Shown: positions 21,592 through 29,808, numbered from the stretch's first letter. The stretch is 64,000 nt of DNA from UBA7067 sp051880615 (GCA_051880615.1 JBJEOH010000041.1:62001-126000), one strand, 5' to 3'. Notes: generated from the letters alone by a model not told the origin. Made by a program: numbers and translations.

Positions 21592-22797
21592 TTACAGCTT
21601 CTCAACAATAGCCTTTGTATCTCTTGCGATAACAAGCTCCTCGTTTGTCGGGATAACATAAACCTTAATCTTGCTGTCAGGAGCAGAGATAAGACCCTCT
21701 TTGCCGAGAATCATCTGCTCGTTAAGCTCCTTATCAAGCTTAACGCCGATGCAGTCGAGCATATCGCAGATTCTCTCTCTGTGGTGAGCCTGATTTTCGC
21801 CAAGACCTGCTGTAAAGGTGATAGCGTCGCAGCCATTAAGCGCTACAAAGTAGCCGCCGATAAACTTTGCAATTTCATAAATAAGCATCTTGTGGGCGAG
21901 TATTGCTCTCTCGTTGCCTTCCTCAGCCGCCTTTGTAACATCACGGTCATCGCTTGATACGCCCGAAATGCCGAGAAGTCCGGACTTCTTGTTGAGCAAA
22001 TCGCTCATCTCCTCCGGCGAGAGGTGTTCCTTTTCTGCAAGGAAGGTAACAACCGACGGGTCAAGTGTGCCTGTTCTTGTACCCATCATAAAGCCGTCGA
22101 GCGGAGTAAGACCCATGCTTGTGTCGATAACCTTGCCGCCGTCAACAGCAGTGATTGAAGAGCCGTTGCCGAGATGGCAGGAGATAATCTTTATATCCTT
22201 TGGCTCAACGCCCATAAGCTCGGCGCAACGACCTGTAACATAGCGGTGTGATGTGCCGTGGAAGCCGTAGCGGCGAATCTGATACTTTTCATAGTATTCA
22301 TACGGAATCGGGTATATGTAAGCGTAGTCGGGCATAGTGGAGTGGAAAGCGGTGTCGAATACTACAACCTCTGGAACATCCTTGCCGAATACCTCCTGAG
22401 AAGCTCTGATAGCCTGAACATGACCCTTGTTATGGAGCGGTGCAAGCGGAATAAGGCTTTCAATGCCATCAACAACCTCGTCGGTTACAAGTTCGCTTTT
22501 GCTGAACAGTGCGCCGCCCTGCACTATTCTGTGGCCGAGAGCGCTTATTTCGGAAAGGCTGTCGATAACGCCGTACTCCTTGTCAATAAGAGCGTCCTTA
22601 ACCTGCATAAACGCTACCTTGTGGTCGGGCATTTCAACATCCTTCTTCAGCACACGACCGTCAGCTGTCTTGTGCGTGAAAATACCGTCAATTCCGATTC
22701 TCTCGCAGTTTCCTTTTGCAAGAACCTTTTCGTTGTCCATATCAAAAAGCTGATATTTAAGTGAAGAGCTTCCCGCGTTGATTACCAAAATCTTCAT
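21592..22797 (-). CDS. ackA: Acetate kinase
   Basis: This 401-aa enzyme interconverts acetyl phosphate plus ADP and acetate plus ATP, the main substrate-level ATP step of acetate fermentation. Motifs include NAGSSSLKYQLFDM at the N-terminus, the active-site IRRYGFHGTSHRYV near residue 174, TGTLDPS near 240 and FTAGLGENQ near 327. Length is normal. AGGAGG precedes the ATG. No pta is adjacent; instead tmcAL is divergent upstream, a pairing common in Clostridia. Confidence 0.98.
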   Translation of the reverse strand: MKILVINAGSSSLKYQLFDMDNEKVLAKGNCERIGIDGIFTHKTADGRVLKKDVEMPDHKVAFMQVKDALIDKEYGVIDSLSEISALGHRIVQGGALFSKSELVTDEVVDGIESLIPLAPLHNKGHVQAIRASQEVFGKDVPEVVVFDTAFHSTMPDYAYIYPIPYEYYEKYQIRRYGFHGTSHRYVTGRCAELMGVEPKDIKIISCHLGNGSSITAVDGGKVIDTSMGLTPLDGFMMGTRTGTLDPSVVTFLAEKEHLSPEEMSDLLNKKSGLLGISGVSSDDRDVTKAAEEGNERAILAHKMLIYEIAKFIGGYFVALNGCDAITFTAGLGENQAHHRERICDMLDCIGVKLDKELNEQMILGKEGLISAPDSKIKVYVIPTNEELVIARDTKAIVEKL

Positions 22798-22839
22798 TTT
22801 TATCCTCCTAATGGTTGCATATAAGTTCTATACTAATAT

Positions 22840-22868
22840 ATAATAGTACATAAGAGCGAAGAATTCAA
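22840..22868 (-). promoter_or_regulatory. Promoter of ackA
   Basis: On the minus strand TTGAAT (22868-22863) and TATTAT (22845-22840) are 17 bp apart, about 43 bp upstream of the ackA start. Confidence 0.6.
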
Positions 22869-22942
22869 CCTTTTTATATCGCTATTTGTAAAAAACGAAT
22901 GAAATTTTGGAGATTTTGTTTAAGGAGAATGTATTCGTAATT

Positions 22943-24145
22943 ATGAAAATAAGCTGTGTTATAAGCGAATTCAATCCGTTTCACAACGGTCATAGGTATT
23001 TGATACAAAGGCAGAGAGAAAACGGCGCTACCCATATTGTCGCTGTAATGAGCGGAAGCTTTGTCCAGAGGGGAGAATGTGCGGTTCTGGGCAAATTCAG
23101 CAGAGCATATTCGGCGCTTTTGAACGGCGTTGATTTGGTGTTGGAGCTGCCAACAGTGTGGGCGTGTGCTGCGGCACCTGTGTTTGCCAAAGGCGGAGTG
23201 TCGATAATAAAATCAATGGGTGTTGCCGACAGCATTTTTTTCGGCAGTGAATGCGGTGATATTGGTTTGATAACCGAATGTGCCAAAGCCCTGCTCTCAG
23301 AGGAGTTCAAAGCCGCTGCTTCAAACAATGTGAATAATATTCACTCATACGCCGCCGCAGTTCAGCAATCGGTTATCGAAACAGCAGGAGAGGAGTGCGG
23401 CAAAATTCTCTCTTCCCCGAATAATCTGCTTGCCGTTGAATATGTCAAGGAGCTTATTGCACAAGATGTCGGAATTCAGGCGGAAACAATCAGCCGCACA
23501 GGAGCAGAGCACGACAGCAGTGTGTCAAGCGGAGAGTTTGCCTCGGCTTCAATTCTGCGTGAAAATATCAATGATATCAATGCACTCAAAGGCTTTGTGC
23601 CCGATAACACAATCCCGATTATTGACAGTGCCTTGAAAACGGGCGATATTGCAAATATGCAAAGCCTTGAAAGAGTGATAATGTGTGCTCTGCGCACAGC
23701 CGACAGTCAAAGTCTTGAGCGCTTGCCCGATGTGTCTGAGGGGCTTGAAAACCGTCTTAAAGCTGCTTTGAATGGCTCAAAAAACCTTGATGAGGTTATG
23801 AGCCAAGCGGTGTGCCGACGCTACTCTGCACCGCGAATCCGCCGTGCGTTATGCTCGCTGTTACTCGGCGTTGACAAGAAAATGCAGGCTTTAATGCCGC
23901 CGTATATCCGTGTGTTGGGTCTTAATTCAAACGGCAGTGAAATCCTAAGGCTGATGAAAAAAAGCTGCACAGTGCCTGTTATAACAAAAACGGCGCATTA
24001 TAAAACTCTCCTTGATGATAACGCCGCAAGGATTTTTGAAAAGGACATTCTCGCAACGGATATGCGAAGTCTTGCTTCTAATCAGCCGATGGGACAGGAT
24101 TTTTTGCAGAGCGCAAAAGTGCAGCGCAGGCGCTGCAATGAATAA
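22943..24145 (+). CDS. tmcAL: tRNA(Met) cytidine acetate ligase TmcAL (YlbM family)
   Basis: The 400-aa enzyme uses acetate and ATP to make N4-acetylcytidine at the wobble position of elongator tRNA-Met. The nucleotidyltransferase motif EFNPFHNGHRYLI and SGSFVQRGE are at the N-terminus, and a helical RNA-binding half follows. ATG 22943 begins the conserved MKISCVISEFNPF; AAGGAG lies 16 bp upstream, which is long. The last residues (about QRRRCNE) and the stop are encoded inside an intergenic repeat, so the C-terminus may have been altered by that insertion. Confidence 0.93.
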   Translation: MKISCVISEFNPFHNGHRYLIQRQRENGATHIVAVMSGSFVQRGECAVLGKFSRAYSALLNGVDLVLELPTVWACAAAPVFAKGGVSIIKSMGVADSIFFGSECGDIGLITECAKALLSEEFKAAASNNVNNIHSYAAAVQQSVIETAGEECGKILSSPNNLLAVEYVKELIAQDVGIQAETISRTGAEHDSSVSSGEFASASILRENINDINALKGFVPDNTIPIIDSALKTGDIANMQSLERVIMCALRTADSQSLERLPDVSEGLENRLKAALNGSKNLDEVMSQAVCRRYSAPRIRRALCSLLLGVDKKMQALMPPYIRVLGLNSNGSEILRLMKKSCTVPVITKTAHYKTLLDDNAARIFEKDILATDMRSLASNQPMGQDFLQSAKVQRRRCNE

Positions 24146-24206
24146 TGAGCACTAACCACTAACCACTTTTCCCATTTCTAATTATCTCCTATATTCATTG
24201 CGAAGC
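24120..24206. repeat. Inverted-repeat element overlapping the tmcAL stop
   Basis: GCAATGAATA (24135-24144) recurs inverted as TATTCATTGC (24192-24201). The left side also carries the palindrome GCAGCGCAGGCGCTGC. Between them are tandem ACTAACC units. It resembles short dispersed intergenic repeats of gut Clostridia and supplies the tmcAL stop codon. Confidence 0.5.
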
Positions 24207-24283
24207 CATACACACCAATGTGCATATCGTACACACATCAAAGGCTCAGATATTTCCCATTGCTATGCGGTTTTTTGAGCATT

Positions 24284-24416
24284 TACACAGATACACAGAT
24301 AATTTCCGTATTTCTTTATATATATAAAGAAAGAAAAAATAAAAAAACATAAATCAATTTTTTATTTTTACTCCGCAATATATACGAAGTCATTAATATA
24401 TCTGTGTATGTGTGTA
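24284..24416. repeat. 18-bp inverted repeats flanking an AT-rich 22-bp palindrome
   Basis: TACACAGATACACAGATA (24284-24301) is matched at 17 of 18 positions by the inverted copy TATCTGTGTATGTGTGTA (24399-24416). Inside, 24311-24332 is a perfect 22-bp palindrome centred on TATATATA. A related arm TATCTGTGTAATGTGTGTA recurs at 24486-24504. The rest of the 24146-24616 gap holds no convincing gene. Confidence 0.7.
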
Positions 24417-24616
24417 TAACCATAGAAAAGTGCAGTAATAATGCGGCTTTCGGGAATTTTACCTGCTGTGTATTTGCTGTTATTATCTGTGTAATGTGTG
24501 TATCGGATAACGGAGCTTACACAGCCATCTTAAGCGCAATCTTCGGCGACACAATTATGAAAACAGAATAAGAATTGACGAACGAATGAATGCTATGATA
24601 GAAACACAGCCTATGT

Positions 24617-24653
24617 AAAAAGCCATACCCGTATAATTGTGGGTATGGCTTTT
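24617..24653. terminator. Terminator of the sigma-like membrane protein gene
   Basis: AAAAGCCATACCC and GGGTATGGCTTTT form a stem of about 13 bp with a 10-nt loop. Runs of A and T on both sides allow bidirectional function. It lies just after the minus-strand stop at 24666. Confidence 0.85.
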
Positions 24654-24665
24654 ATGATTAATCTC

Positions 24666-26795
24666 TTATTCTTCTTCAATCTCCCAGGAGAGTGTGTAGG
24701 TTACGCTTGAGCCGTTGTCATCAATGTCAAGTTCAGCTTTGCCGTTCGGGCTGAGCTTGGTGTTAATTTCAAGCTCCTTGCCGGCATTATCATTTGAAAG
24801 GGTAAGCTCCTTTACATCTAAGCTTAAATTCTTGTCAAAGAACTTGAGCTGCTCAGCGGCAAGCTTTGCACAATTACTGTAGTTATCTGTGCTTGCAGTG
24901 CCGTAGATATATTGCAGAGTAATTTCTTCCTCGGTGTTGCCCCAATTATCCTGTGAATACGATACATTCAGGTAGCAGCCCTCAATTTCTCCGTCCTTTG
25001 AGTCAAAGCTGAAATCATCGGTAATATTAAGTCTGAGATCTGTAATCTTGCCTGACTGATCGGTTGTGTATGAAACTGACGGTGTATAATACTCATCGGT
25101 TATCTTCTTTGCATAGTCAACTGCTGTGAGCTTTGAAAGACCCTGTGTTGTCAGATCCTTGCTGAAGTCAATGTCAGGATTATTGAACAGCTTGTTTACA
25201 TCAAAAAGCTTTGAAATGTCATCCTCATAATACTTTGCCTTGATTCCCTCCGGAGCCTTCTTGGAGTATCCCGGATAGAAGCTGATGCTTATGTTCAGTT
25301 TATCCTCTGATAATTCATTTGAAGGATATATAGTACCTACATCATTTGAGGTTTCAATCCCGTTGAGCTCTTCCATATCCGAATACAGAAGAGCGTTAAT
25401 CAGAGTTGAATCAAGCTTTGTAAGCTCCAGAATCTTTTTGGCTGTTTCACGAAGCTCTGCAAGAGTAGTATCTCCGGAAGAAGTGAAAATTAAATTGAGT
25501 CGGTTTGGTGCTTGACAACCGTTCTCATCTGTATCAATAAATACCGAATAAGAAGCGTTGTCGCCACTGTAGTAGGTGTAAATATCTCTTGAGCTGAAGT
25601 TTCTCTGCTCAACGGTGTACCTTACATAAGCGTCCTTGTCGCTGACGATTTCCTTGATTTCGGACAGTGCTTCAAGTGCCTTGACTGTGTCCTTTTCATC
25701 AATACCAAAGCCTGAGTCAAAGCCCTTCTTGCTGTCAAAGCTTGCGCCCTTATATTTATAGTCGCCCGGCAGAGCGTAGGCGCTGTCATATATCTTTCCG
25801 CTGACAGTGGATGAATTGCTCTGCGTTTGAGTTTCGGTTTCGGTTTCGCCTTCGGTCGGCTGGGTTTCAACCACAGTTGACGGCTGCGTAGCCACAACCT
25901 CTCCGCTTTTCGGATCTGAGAAGAAAACAAGGAAAATAACTATAACTGCGGCAATAACTACAATAGCCGCACCGCCGATGATAAGTGCAAGCTTTGTGCC
26001 CTTTGACATTCCGCTTTTTACTGCCTCAGCGCTTTGCGGTGTGCCGTTGAGAATTGTGCTGTGTGTGTCAGGCTGAATATTCTGACCGACAGGTGCAGTC
26101 GGTGGAACAGCAGCAGGAGCAGCAGCCTGAGCGTTTGCTCCGCCTGTTAAGGTGCTGATTATGTCTGCAATCTGTCCCTGAGGGGCAATGCAGGTTTGCG
26201 CAGCCTGACTGAACGAGGCAGAAAGTACTGCGGCTGTCGGGGATTGCGATGTGTTGATTGGGGTAATGCCGCGCTCAACGGCCTGCTTTGCGTTGAACAG
26301 AGTCCCCTTTACCTCGTCGGCTGAAAGAGCAAGTGTAGCTGCTATTTCTTCAGCACTCAACTCCTGATTGTAATACATAATAAGAATGAGCTTCTGATTT
26401 TCCGGCAGGGCATAGATTATGTTCATTGCATCGCTTGCAAGCTGAGGTGAAATCATAGTCTGCTCATTCGGATTTTCGTCATTCCAGAACGATGCAGCCG
26501 CACTGATGATCTGAGGGAAAAGATCAGGATTGCTTTTAAGCAGGTATTCCTTAGCCTTTTTATCAACAATGGTGTTGAACCATTTGTCAAATCTGTTTAC
26601 ATCGGGAATAGTGTTGATGTTGTAAAACGCCTCAAGGTAGCTGTCTTTTACGAGTACTTCAGCATCGTTTTGGTTTCGTACTATGGATTTGGCGGTCAGG
26701 TATGCCGCCTTGTAGCTTGCCGTATAAAGGTCGGTTACGGCGTTTATGTCGCCGCGCTGAGCCGCCTGTACAAGCTGTGATGAATTTGTAATCAT
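24666..26795 (-). CDS. One-piece sigma-70-like domain, transmembrane helix and extracytoplasmic domain
   Basis: The 709-aa protein begins with an ECF sigma-like module: a helical region-2-like part (about 1-95, with ARNQ-type NDAEVLVKDSYLEAFYN) and a region-4-like helix-turn-helix (about 125-172, with LPENQKLILIMYYNQELSAEEIA split over helices). An Ala/Pro/Gln linker leads to one membrane helix near residues 270-292, preceded by KGTK and followed by a Thr/Glu-rich stalk. About 385 residues lie outside, Asp/Ser/Lys-rich and probably beta-structured. The topology puts the sigma domain in the cytoplasm. A role as a membrane-held or proteolytically released regulator is inference. No separate anti-sigma gene is adjacent. 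Confidence 0.85.
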   Translation of the reverse strand: MITNSSQLVQAAQRGDINAVTDLYTASYKAAYLTAKSIVRNQNDAEVLVKDSYLEAFYNINTIPDVNRFDKWFNTIVDKKAKEYLLKSNPDLFPQIISAAASFWNDENPNEQTMISPQLASDAMNIIYALPENQKLILIMYYNQELSAEEIAATLALSADEVKGTLFNAKQAVERGITPINTSQSPTAAVLSASFSQAAQTCIAPQGQIADIISTLTGGANAQAAAPAAVPPTAPVGQNIQPDTHSTILNGTPQSAEAVKSGMSKGTKLALIIGGAAIVVIAAVIVIFLVFFSDPKSGEVVATQPSTVVETQPTEGETETETQTQSNSSTVSGKIYDSAYALPGDYKYKGASFDSKKGFDSGFGIDEKDTVKALEALSEIKEIVSDKDAYVRYTVEQRNFSSRDIYTYYSGDNASYSVFIDTDENGCQAPNRLNLIFTSSGDTTLAELRETAKKILELTKLDSTLINALLYSDMEELNGIETSNDVGTIYPSNELSEDKLNISISFYPGYSKKAPEGIKAKYYEDDISKLFDVNKLFNNPDIDFSKDLTTQGLSKLTAVDYAKKITDEYYTPSVSYTTDQSGKITDLRLNITDDFSFDSKDGEIEGCYLNVSYSQDNWGNTEEEITLQYIYGTASTDNYSNCAKLAAEQLKFFDKNLSLDVKELTLSNDNAGKELEINTKLSPNGKAELDIDDNGSSVTYTLSWEIEEE

Positions 26796-26853
26796 AACTT
26801 TTCTCCAATTTCAAATATTTCCGACTATAGTATTCACATAATCGAATAAATAG

Positions 26854-26882
26854 ATTTTATCATATTAAAGTGCTGAATACAA
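26854..26882 (-). promoter_or_regulatory. Promoter of the sigma-like membrane protein gene
   Basis: On the minus strand TTGTAT (26882-26877) and TAAAAT (26859-26854) are 17 bp apart, about 58 bp before the start. It looks like a housekeeping promoter rather than an ECF type, so autoregulation is not indicated. Confidence 0.6.
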
Positions 26883-26962
26883 TTCGTATACTGCACCAAT
26901 CAAACTCTAAAAAGCTTTGATTTTGTGTTAAATTTTGGCTGATAACCTTGCGGATAAAAATA

Positions 26963-26993
26963 AAAGACCGCAGCTTTGCACAAGCCGCAGTCT
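26963..26993 (-). terminator. Terminator of the cupin gene
   Basis: On the minus strand GACTGCGGCTT pairs with AAGCTGCGGTC using two G-U pairs, followed by TTTTATTTTT. It lies about 30 bp after the cupin stop. Confidence 0.8.
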
Positions 26994-27022
26994 ATTGATG
27001 TAGATTATATTTATGTTGTGCG

Positions 27023-27349
27023 TCACTGCTGAGGTATAACAGCGTAGAAAATCAAATCCTCGATCCCATCGTTTATAAGATTGTGTTCCGAACCCTTTTT
27101 GCAGTAGTGGCAGTCTCCTGCGCTTAACTTTTCCTCTGCTCCGTCGAGGATAGCCTTGCCGTTGCCCGATAAAATGAAGATGATTTCGGACGAGGTTTCG
27201 TGAGTGTGAAGTCCTATTGTTGAGCCGGGAACAAGCCTGCCCTTTAAAATGCGGTTTTTATCGTCGGTGAACATAGAAGCGATAAGTGCGCCCTTGCCGC
27301 CGTAAAAATTCTGTAAGCTTGTTTCTTCGATTTTTGAAAAGTCAATCAT
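27023..27349 (-). CDS. Cupin-domain protein
   Basis: The 108-aa single-domain beta-barrel has the two cupin motifs: GSTIGLHTHETSSEIIFILSG (first, with metal-binding His and Glu; written here as overlapping parts HTHETSSE and IIFILSG) and the second in GDCHYCKKGSEHNLIND. Such small cupins bind a metal and a small ligand or act as isomerases or sensors. The substrate cannot be told. AGGAGG precedes the ATG. It lies just downstream of the tRNA-Ala terminator on the same strand, so it probably has its own weak promoter or is transcribed by read-through. Confidence 0.88.
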   Translation of the reverse strand: MIDFSKIEETSLQNFYGGKGALIASMFTDDKNRILKGRLVPGSTIGLHTHETSSEIIFILSGNGKAILDGAEEKLSAGDCHYCKKGSEHNLINDGIEDLIFYAVIPQQ

Positions 27350-27405
27350 TATTTTCCTCCTGATTATGATATTGCCGATAAAACGGACTAACGACGGTGT
27401 AACTG

Positions 27406-27433
27406 AAAAAACCGATGCAGGCGCATCGGTTTT
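27406..27433 (-). terminator. Terminator of tRNA-Ala
   Basis: On the minus strand AAAACCGATGC and GCATCGGTTTTTT form a stem directly after the encoded CCA. The stem sequence is the same as that after tRNA-Met 1.2 kb away. Confidence 0.9.
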
Positions 27434-27508
27434 GGTGGAGACGGAGAGGATCGAACTCTTGACCTCTGCGTTGCGAACGCAGCGCTCTCCCAGCTGAGCT
27501 ACGCCCCC
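27433..27508 (-). tRNA. tRNA-Ala (anticodon CGC)
   Basis: The 76-nt cloverleaf starts GGGGGCGTAGCTCAGCTGGG, has anticodon stem CTGCG/CGCAG with loop TTCGCAA (anticodon CGC, codon GCG), and T-arm loop GTTCGATCC. CCA is encoded. The acceptor stem has two G-U pairs. The space from 27509 to 27634 holds its likely promoter and two copies of ATGATATGGAAGGG 34 bp apart (27559, 27593). Confidence 0.95.
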
Positions 27509-27634
27509 ATATCACCTTATATTTTACCACAAATTAAAAAATATGGCAACAAAAAATTATGATATGGAAGGGAAAAACCTGTATGTGTTAAAATGATATG
27601 GAAGGGGAAATCATAAAGGCGCGGTATGCTTTTC

Positions 27635-28429
27635 TTATTTATTATCTGCACAGCGGAAAAGAAATGTGTGCAGAAAATCCGGGAATATCTCGCGCCACGC
27701 CTTTTCGTTGTGCGTGTTTTCAGTAAGCACAACCTCGTTAAGCTTATCGAATGGATACTCAAGCTCACAGAGCAAATCATACATCATCTCAACACTGTCA
27801 AAAATCATTTGCTCCTCTTCACCGTTTGCTCCGCTGTAAATATAAAGATACGGAACATCGTCTGAAAGCTTTTTTAAAAGGTAGTTTTTCCAGTCCGTCT
27901 TTGAATAGAGCAAAAATGCAGGCGAGAGTGCGCCTATGGCAGAAAAGCAATCGCTGTGCTCGATACCCTCAAAAAATGCCTGTAAGCCGCCCGAGGAGCT
28001 GCCGCAGATTGCAGTGAATTGCTTATCGCGGCTTATCGGATAATTTAACTGAATATATGGTATTACGGTGTTCATCAAAAAGCTGTCAAAGCTTTCGCCC
28101 TCCGGCTTGAAAATCTCATTTAGCAAATCTGTATGCAAAACCTCGCCGATGCTTTTCGGAGTAAGCTCGCTGTCACGGTAAATGTTGCCGTTGTCAATGC
28201 CGACAATCACAGCGCCCTGCATACCGTTTTTCTGTTCTTCTTCAACTGCACCGATAACATTCCAGCAGCCGTAAGGGGTGGAATTGTCATCAAATAAATT
28301 CTGACCGTCTGTCATATAGATTACAGGGAGGACTTCTCCTTCCTCGTGTTGTGGAACATACACCCATATTTTTCTGTCGCCTTTGTCAGGATAGGGCAGG
28401 AGTATTTCGTTTAGTTTAGCTTTGCACAT
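27635..28429 (-). CDS. Putative alpha/beta-hydrolase esterase (enterochelin esterase/YieL-like)
   Basis: The 264-aa protein has the fold of the esterase D/Fes-like family: VPVIYMTDGQNLFDD-type segment near residue 35 (LPVIYMTDGQNLF), nucleophile motif ICGSSSGGLQAFF near 143, and a C-terminal TENTHNEKAWREIFPDFL supplying the His. No signal peptide is present, so it acts in the cytoplasm. Possible substrates are acetylated sugars or siderophore-like esters. ATG 28429 is chosen because the upstream in-frame ATG at 28474 lies before the GGGTGAT ribosome site. Confidence 0.83.
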   Translation of the reverse strand: MCKAKLNEILLPYPDKGDRKIWVYVPQHEEGEVLPVIYMTDGQNLFDDNSTPYGCWNVIGAVEEEQKNGMQGAVIVGIDNGNIYRDSELTPKSIGEVLHTDLLNEIFKPEGESFDSFLMNTVIPYIQLNYPISRDKQFTAICGSSSGGLQAFFEGIEHSDCFSAIGALSPAFLLYSKTDWKNYLLKKLSDDVPYLYIYSGANGEEEQMIFDSVEMMYDLLCELEYPFDKLNEVVLTENTHNEKAWREIFPDFLHTFLFRCADNK

Positions 28430-28541
28430 TTTTATCACCCGTTCTATTAAAGCATAAATTGAGATTCTATGCAATAATAGAATAGAGTTTTTACAGGAAA
28501 ACAGAGGTGTGAAAATTTGTGAAAAATTTAATTATAAATTA

Positions 28542-28570
28542 TTGACATTACAGCCGCAACTTGATATAAT
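28542..28570 (+). promoter_or_regulatory. Promoter of tRNA-Met
   Basis: TTGACA (28542-28547) and TATAAT (28565-28570) are exactly 17 bp apart, a full-consensus promoter 20 bp before the tRNA. Confidence 0.92.
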
Positions 28571-28590
28571 ATTATGGCGCTAAAAAATAT

Positions 28591-28667
28591 GGACCATTAG
28601 CTCAGTTGGTTAGAGCAACCGGCTCATAACCGGTTGGTCCGGGGTTCGAGTCCCTGATGGTCCACCA
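28591..28667 (+). tRNA. tRNA-Met (anticodon CAT), elongator type
   Basis: The 77-nt cloverleaf starts GGACCATTAGCTCAGTTGG, has anticodon stem ACCGG/CCGGT with loop CTCATAA, T-arm GGTTCGAGTCC and encoded CCA. The acceptor stem is fully paired, so it is not the initiator tRNA. A lysidine-modified tRNA-Ile with the same CAT anticodon cannot be fully excluded, but the body looks like elongator Met. It is the substrate class of TmcAL encoded 4.4 kb away. Confidence 0.93.
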
Positions 28668-28669
28668 CG

Positions 28670-28697
28670 AAAAACCGATGCTGATGCATCGGTTTTT
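28670..28697 (+). terminator. Terminator of tRNA-Met
   Basis: AAAAACCGATGC, a TGAT loop and GCATCGGTTTTTC form a perfect hairpin with T-run, 3 bp after the tRNA. Confidence 0.93.
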
Positions 28698-28768
28698 CAA
28701 TTATATTGAATTTATTATTCACTGATATTTTGCGCTGCTGAATTGCTTACAGTGAAAGGAGTATCACC

Positions 28769-28990
28769 ATGGACGAATTATCTCTCAAAAGAATAAACGA
28801 GCTTGCAAAGAAGAAAAAGACAGTAGGACTCACCGAGGAGGAGCAATCCGAGCAAAAAGCTCTTTACAAAATATATATTGACGAAATGAAATCGAGCCTT
28901 CGTTCACAGCTTGAAAACACCGACGCAATAACGCCTGACGGAAAGGTAATACCGCTTACAAGCTTTAAAAAAGAAAAAAAGAGTAAATAA
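28769..28990 (+). CDS. UPF0291 (DUF896, YnzC-like) protein
   Basis: The 73-aa protein shows the family pattern LKRINELAKKKKTVGLTEEE (about residues 5-24), a second helix with KALYKIYIDEMKSSLRSQLE, and the C-terminal DAITPDGKVIPL. The family folds as a helical hairpin; B. subtilis YnzC is SOS-linked but its molecular role is unclear. The C-terminus is lysine-rich. A GAAAGGAG site precedes the ATG. The 150 bp after it contain the next gene's promoter. Confidence 0.93.
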   Translation: MDELSLKRINELAKKKKTVGLTEEEQSEQKALYKIYIDEMKSSLRSQLENTDAITPDGKVIPLTSFKKEKKSK

Positions 28991-29058
28991 TTTTACAGAT
29001 TTAATACAAAAATCGACATCTTATTTTTGCTTTTTGTGTTAAAACATATAAAAAGCTC

Positions 29059-29087
29059 TTGCTTTCTTACTTTTATAATGTTATACT
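29059..29087 (+). promoter_or_regulatory. Promoter of the flavin reductase-rubredoxin gene
   Basis: TTGCTT (29059-29064) and TATACT (29082-29087) are 17 bp apart, about 55 bp before the start. Confidence 0.6.
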
Positions 29088-29142
29088 AATCCCACAGCTT
29101 CTGCAAAATCTGAGCTGCACAAAAGCTTAAGAGGTGTTGAAA

Positions 29143-29808
29143 ATGAACTCTAAAATTTTAAGAACTTTGTCATATGGTATGTATGCTATCGGCGTAGAGG
29201 GCGAAAGCCGCCCTTCGGCATGTATAGTAAATACGGTTGTTCAGATAACATCGTCGCCTATGACGGTAGCAGTCAGCATCAACCACGACAATTACTCAAA
29301 CGAGCGTATTAAGGCGACGGGAATGTTTTCTGTGTCTGTTTTGTCTGAGGATACATCCGGTACGGTTATCGGTGCGCTTGGCTTTAGCTCCGGCAGACAT
29401 TCGGACAAGCTTGCGAATGTGAATTACAAGGTTCTGCGTGAAAATGTGCCGGTTCTGCGCGAAAATATATGCTGCTGGTTTTTGTGCAAGGTTGTAAACA
29501 CTGTTGAAACTATGACTCACACAATATTTATTGCAGAGGTAAAAGCAGGCAGCGATGATTATACAGGTGTTCCTATGACATATGAGTATTATCACCGTGT
29601 TATCAAGGGTAGAGCGCCTAAAAACGCTCCTACATATCAGGCGAGTGATGAAAAGCCCGACAACAGTCCGCAGCTTAAATATGTTTGCCCGATTTGTCGT
29701 TTTGAGTATAAGGACTCAGAGCAGAAGGTTCCGTTCGACCAGCTTCCCGACGACTGGAGATGCCCGATTTGCGGCGTGTCGAAAAAGGAATTTAAAATTG
29801 AAGGGTAA
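29143..29808 (+). CDS. Flavin reductase-rubredoxin fusion (high-molecular-weight rubredoxin type)
   Basis: The 221-aa protein joins an FMN-binding flavin reductase/flavoredoxin domain (about 1-160) to a C-terminal rubredoxin (about 175-221). The rubredoxin has both Cys pairs, CPIC in YVCPICRFEYKD and CPICGVSKKEF, so the FeCys4 site is intact, although the Gly usual after the first CPxC is Arg. In acetogens this fusion (Hrb) passes electrons from NAD(P)H to flavodiiron proteins that reduce O2 or NO, so an oxidative-stress role is likely. ATG 29143 has GAGGTG 6 bp upstream. A terminator follows. Confidence 0.93.
   Translation: MNSKILRTLSYGMYAIGVEGESRPSACIVNTVVQITSSPMTVAVSINHDNYSNERIKATGMFSVSVLSEDTSGTVIGALGFSSGRHSDKLANVNYKVLRENVPVLRENICCWFLCKVVNTVETMTHTIFIAEVKAGSDDYTGVPMTYEYYHRVIKGRAPKNAPTYQASDEKPDNSPQLKYVCPICRFEYKDSEQKVPFDQLPDDWRCPICGVSKKEFKIEG

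Noticed and set aside
24510..24600. Fragments resembling protein ends (for example AILSAIFGDTIMKTE) in the gap before the sigma-like gene
   Set aside because: No start codon, ribosome site or recognisable family is present, and two frames look equally protein-like. This is too short to call a gene remnant.
28591..28667. Initiator tRNA-Met or lysidine tRNA-Ile
   Set aside because: The acceptor stem is fully paired, unlike initiator tRNA, and the anticodon stem lacks the three G-C run of initiators. tRNA-Ile(CAT) remains possible but the body is closer to elongator Met.
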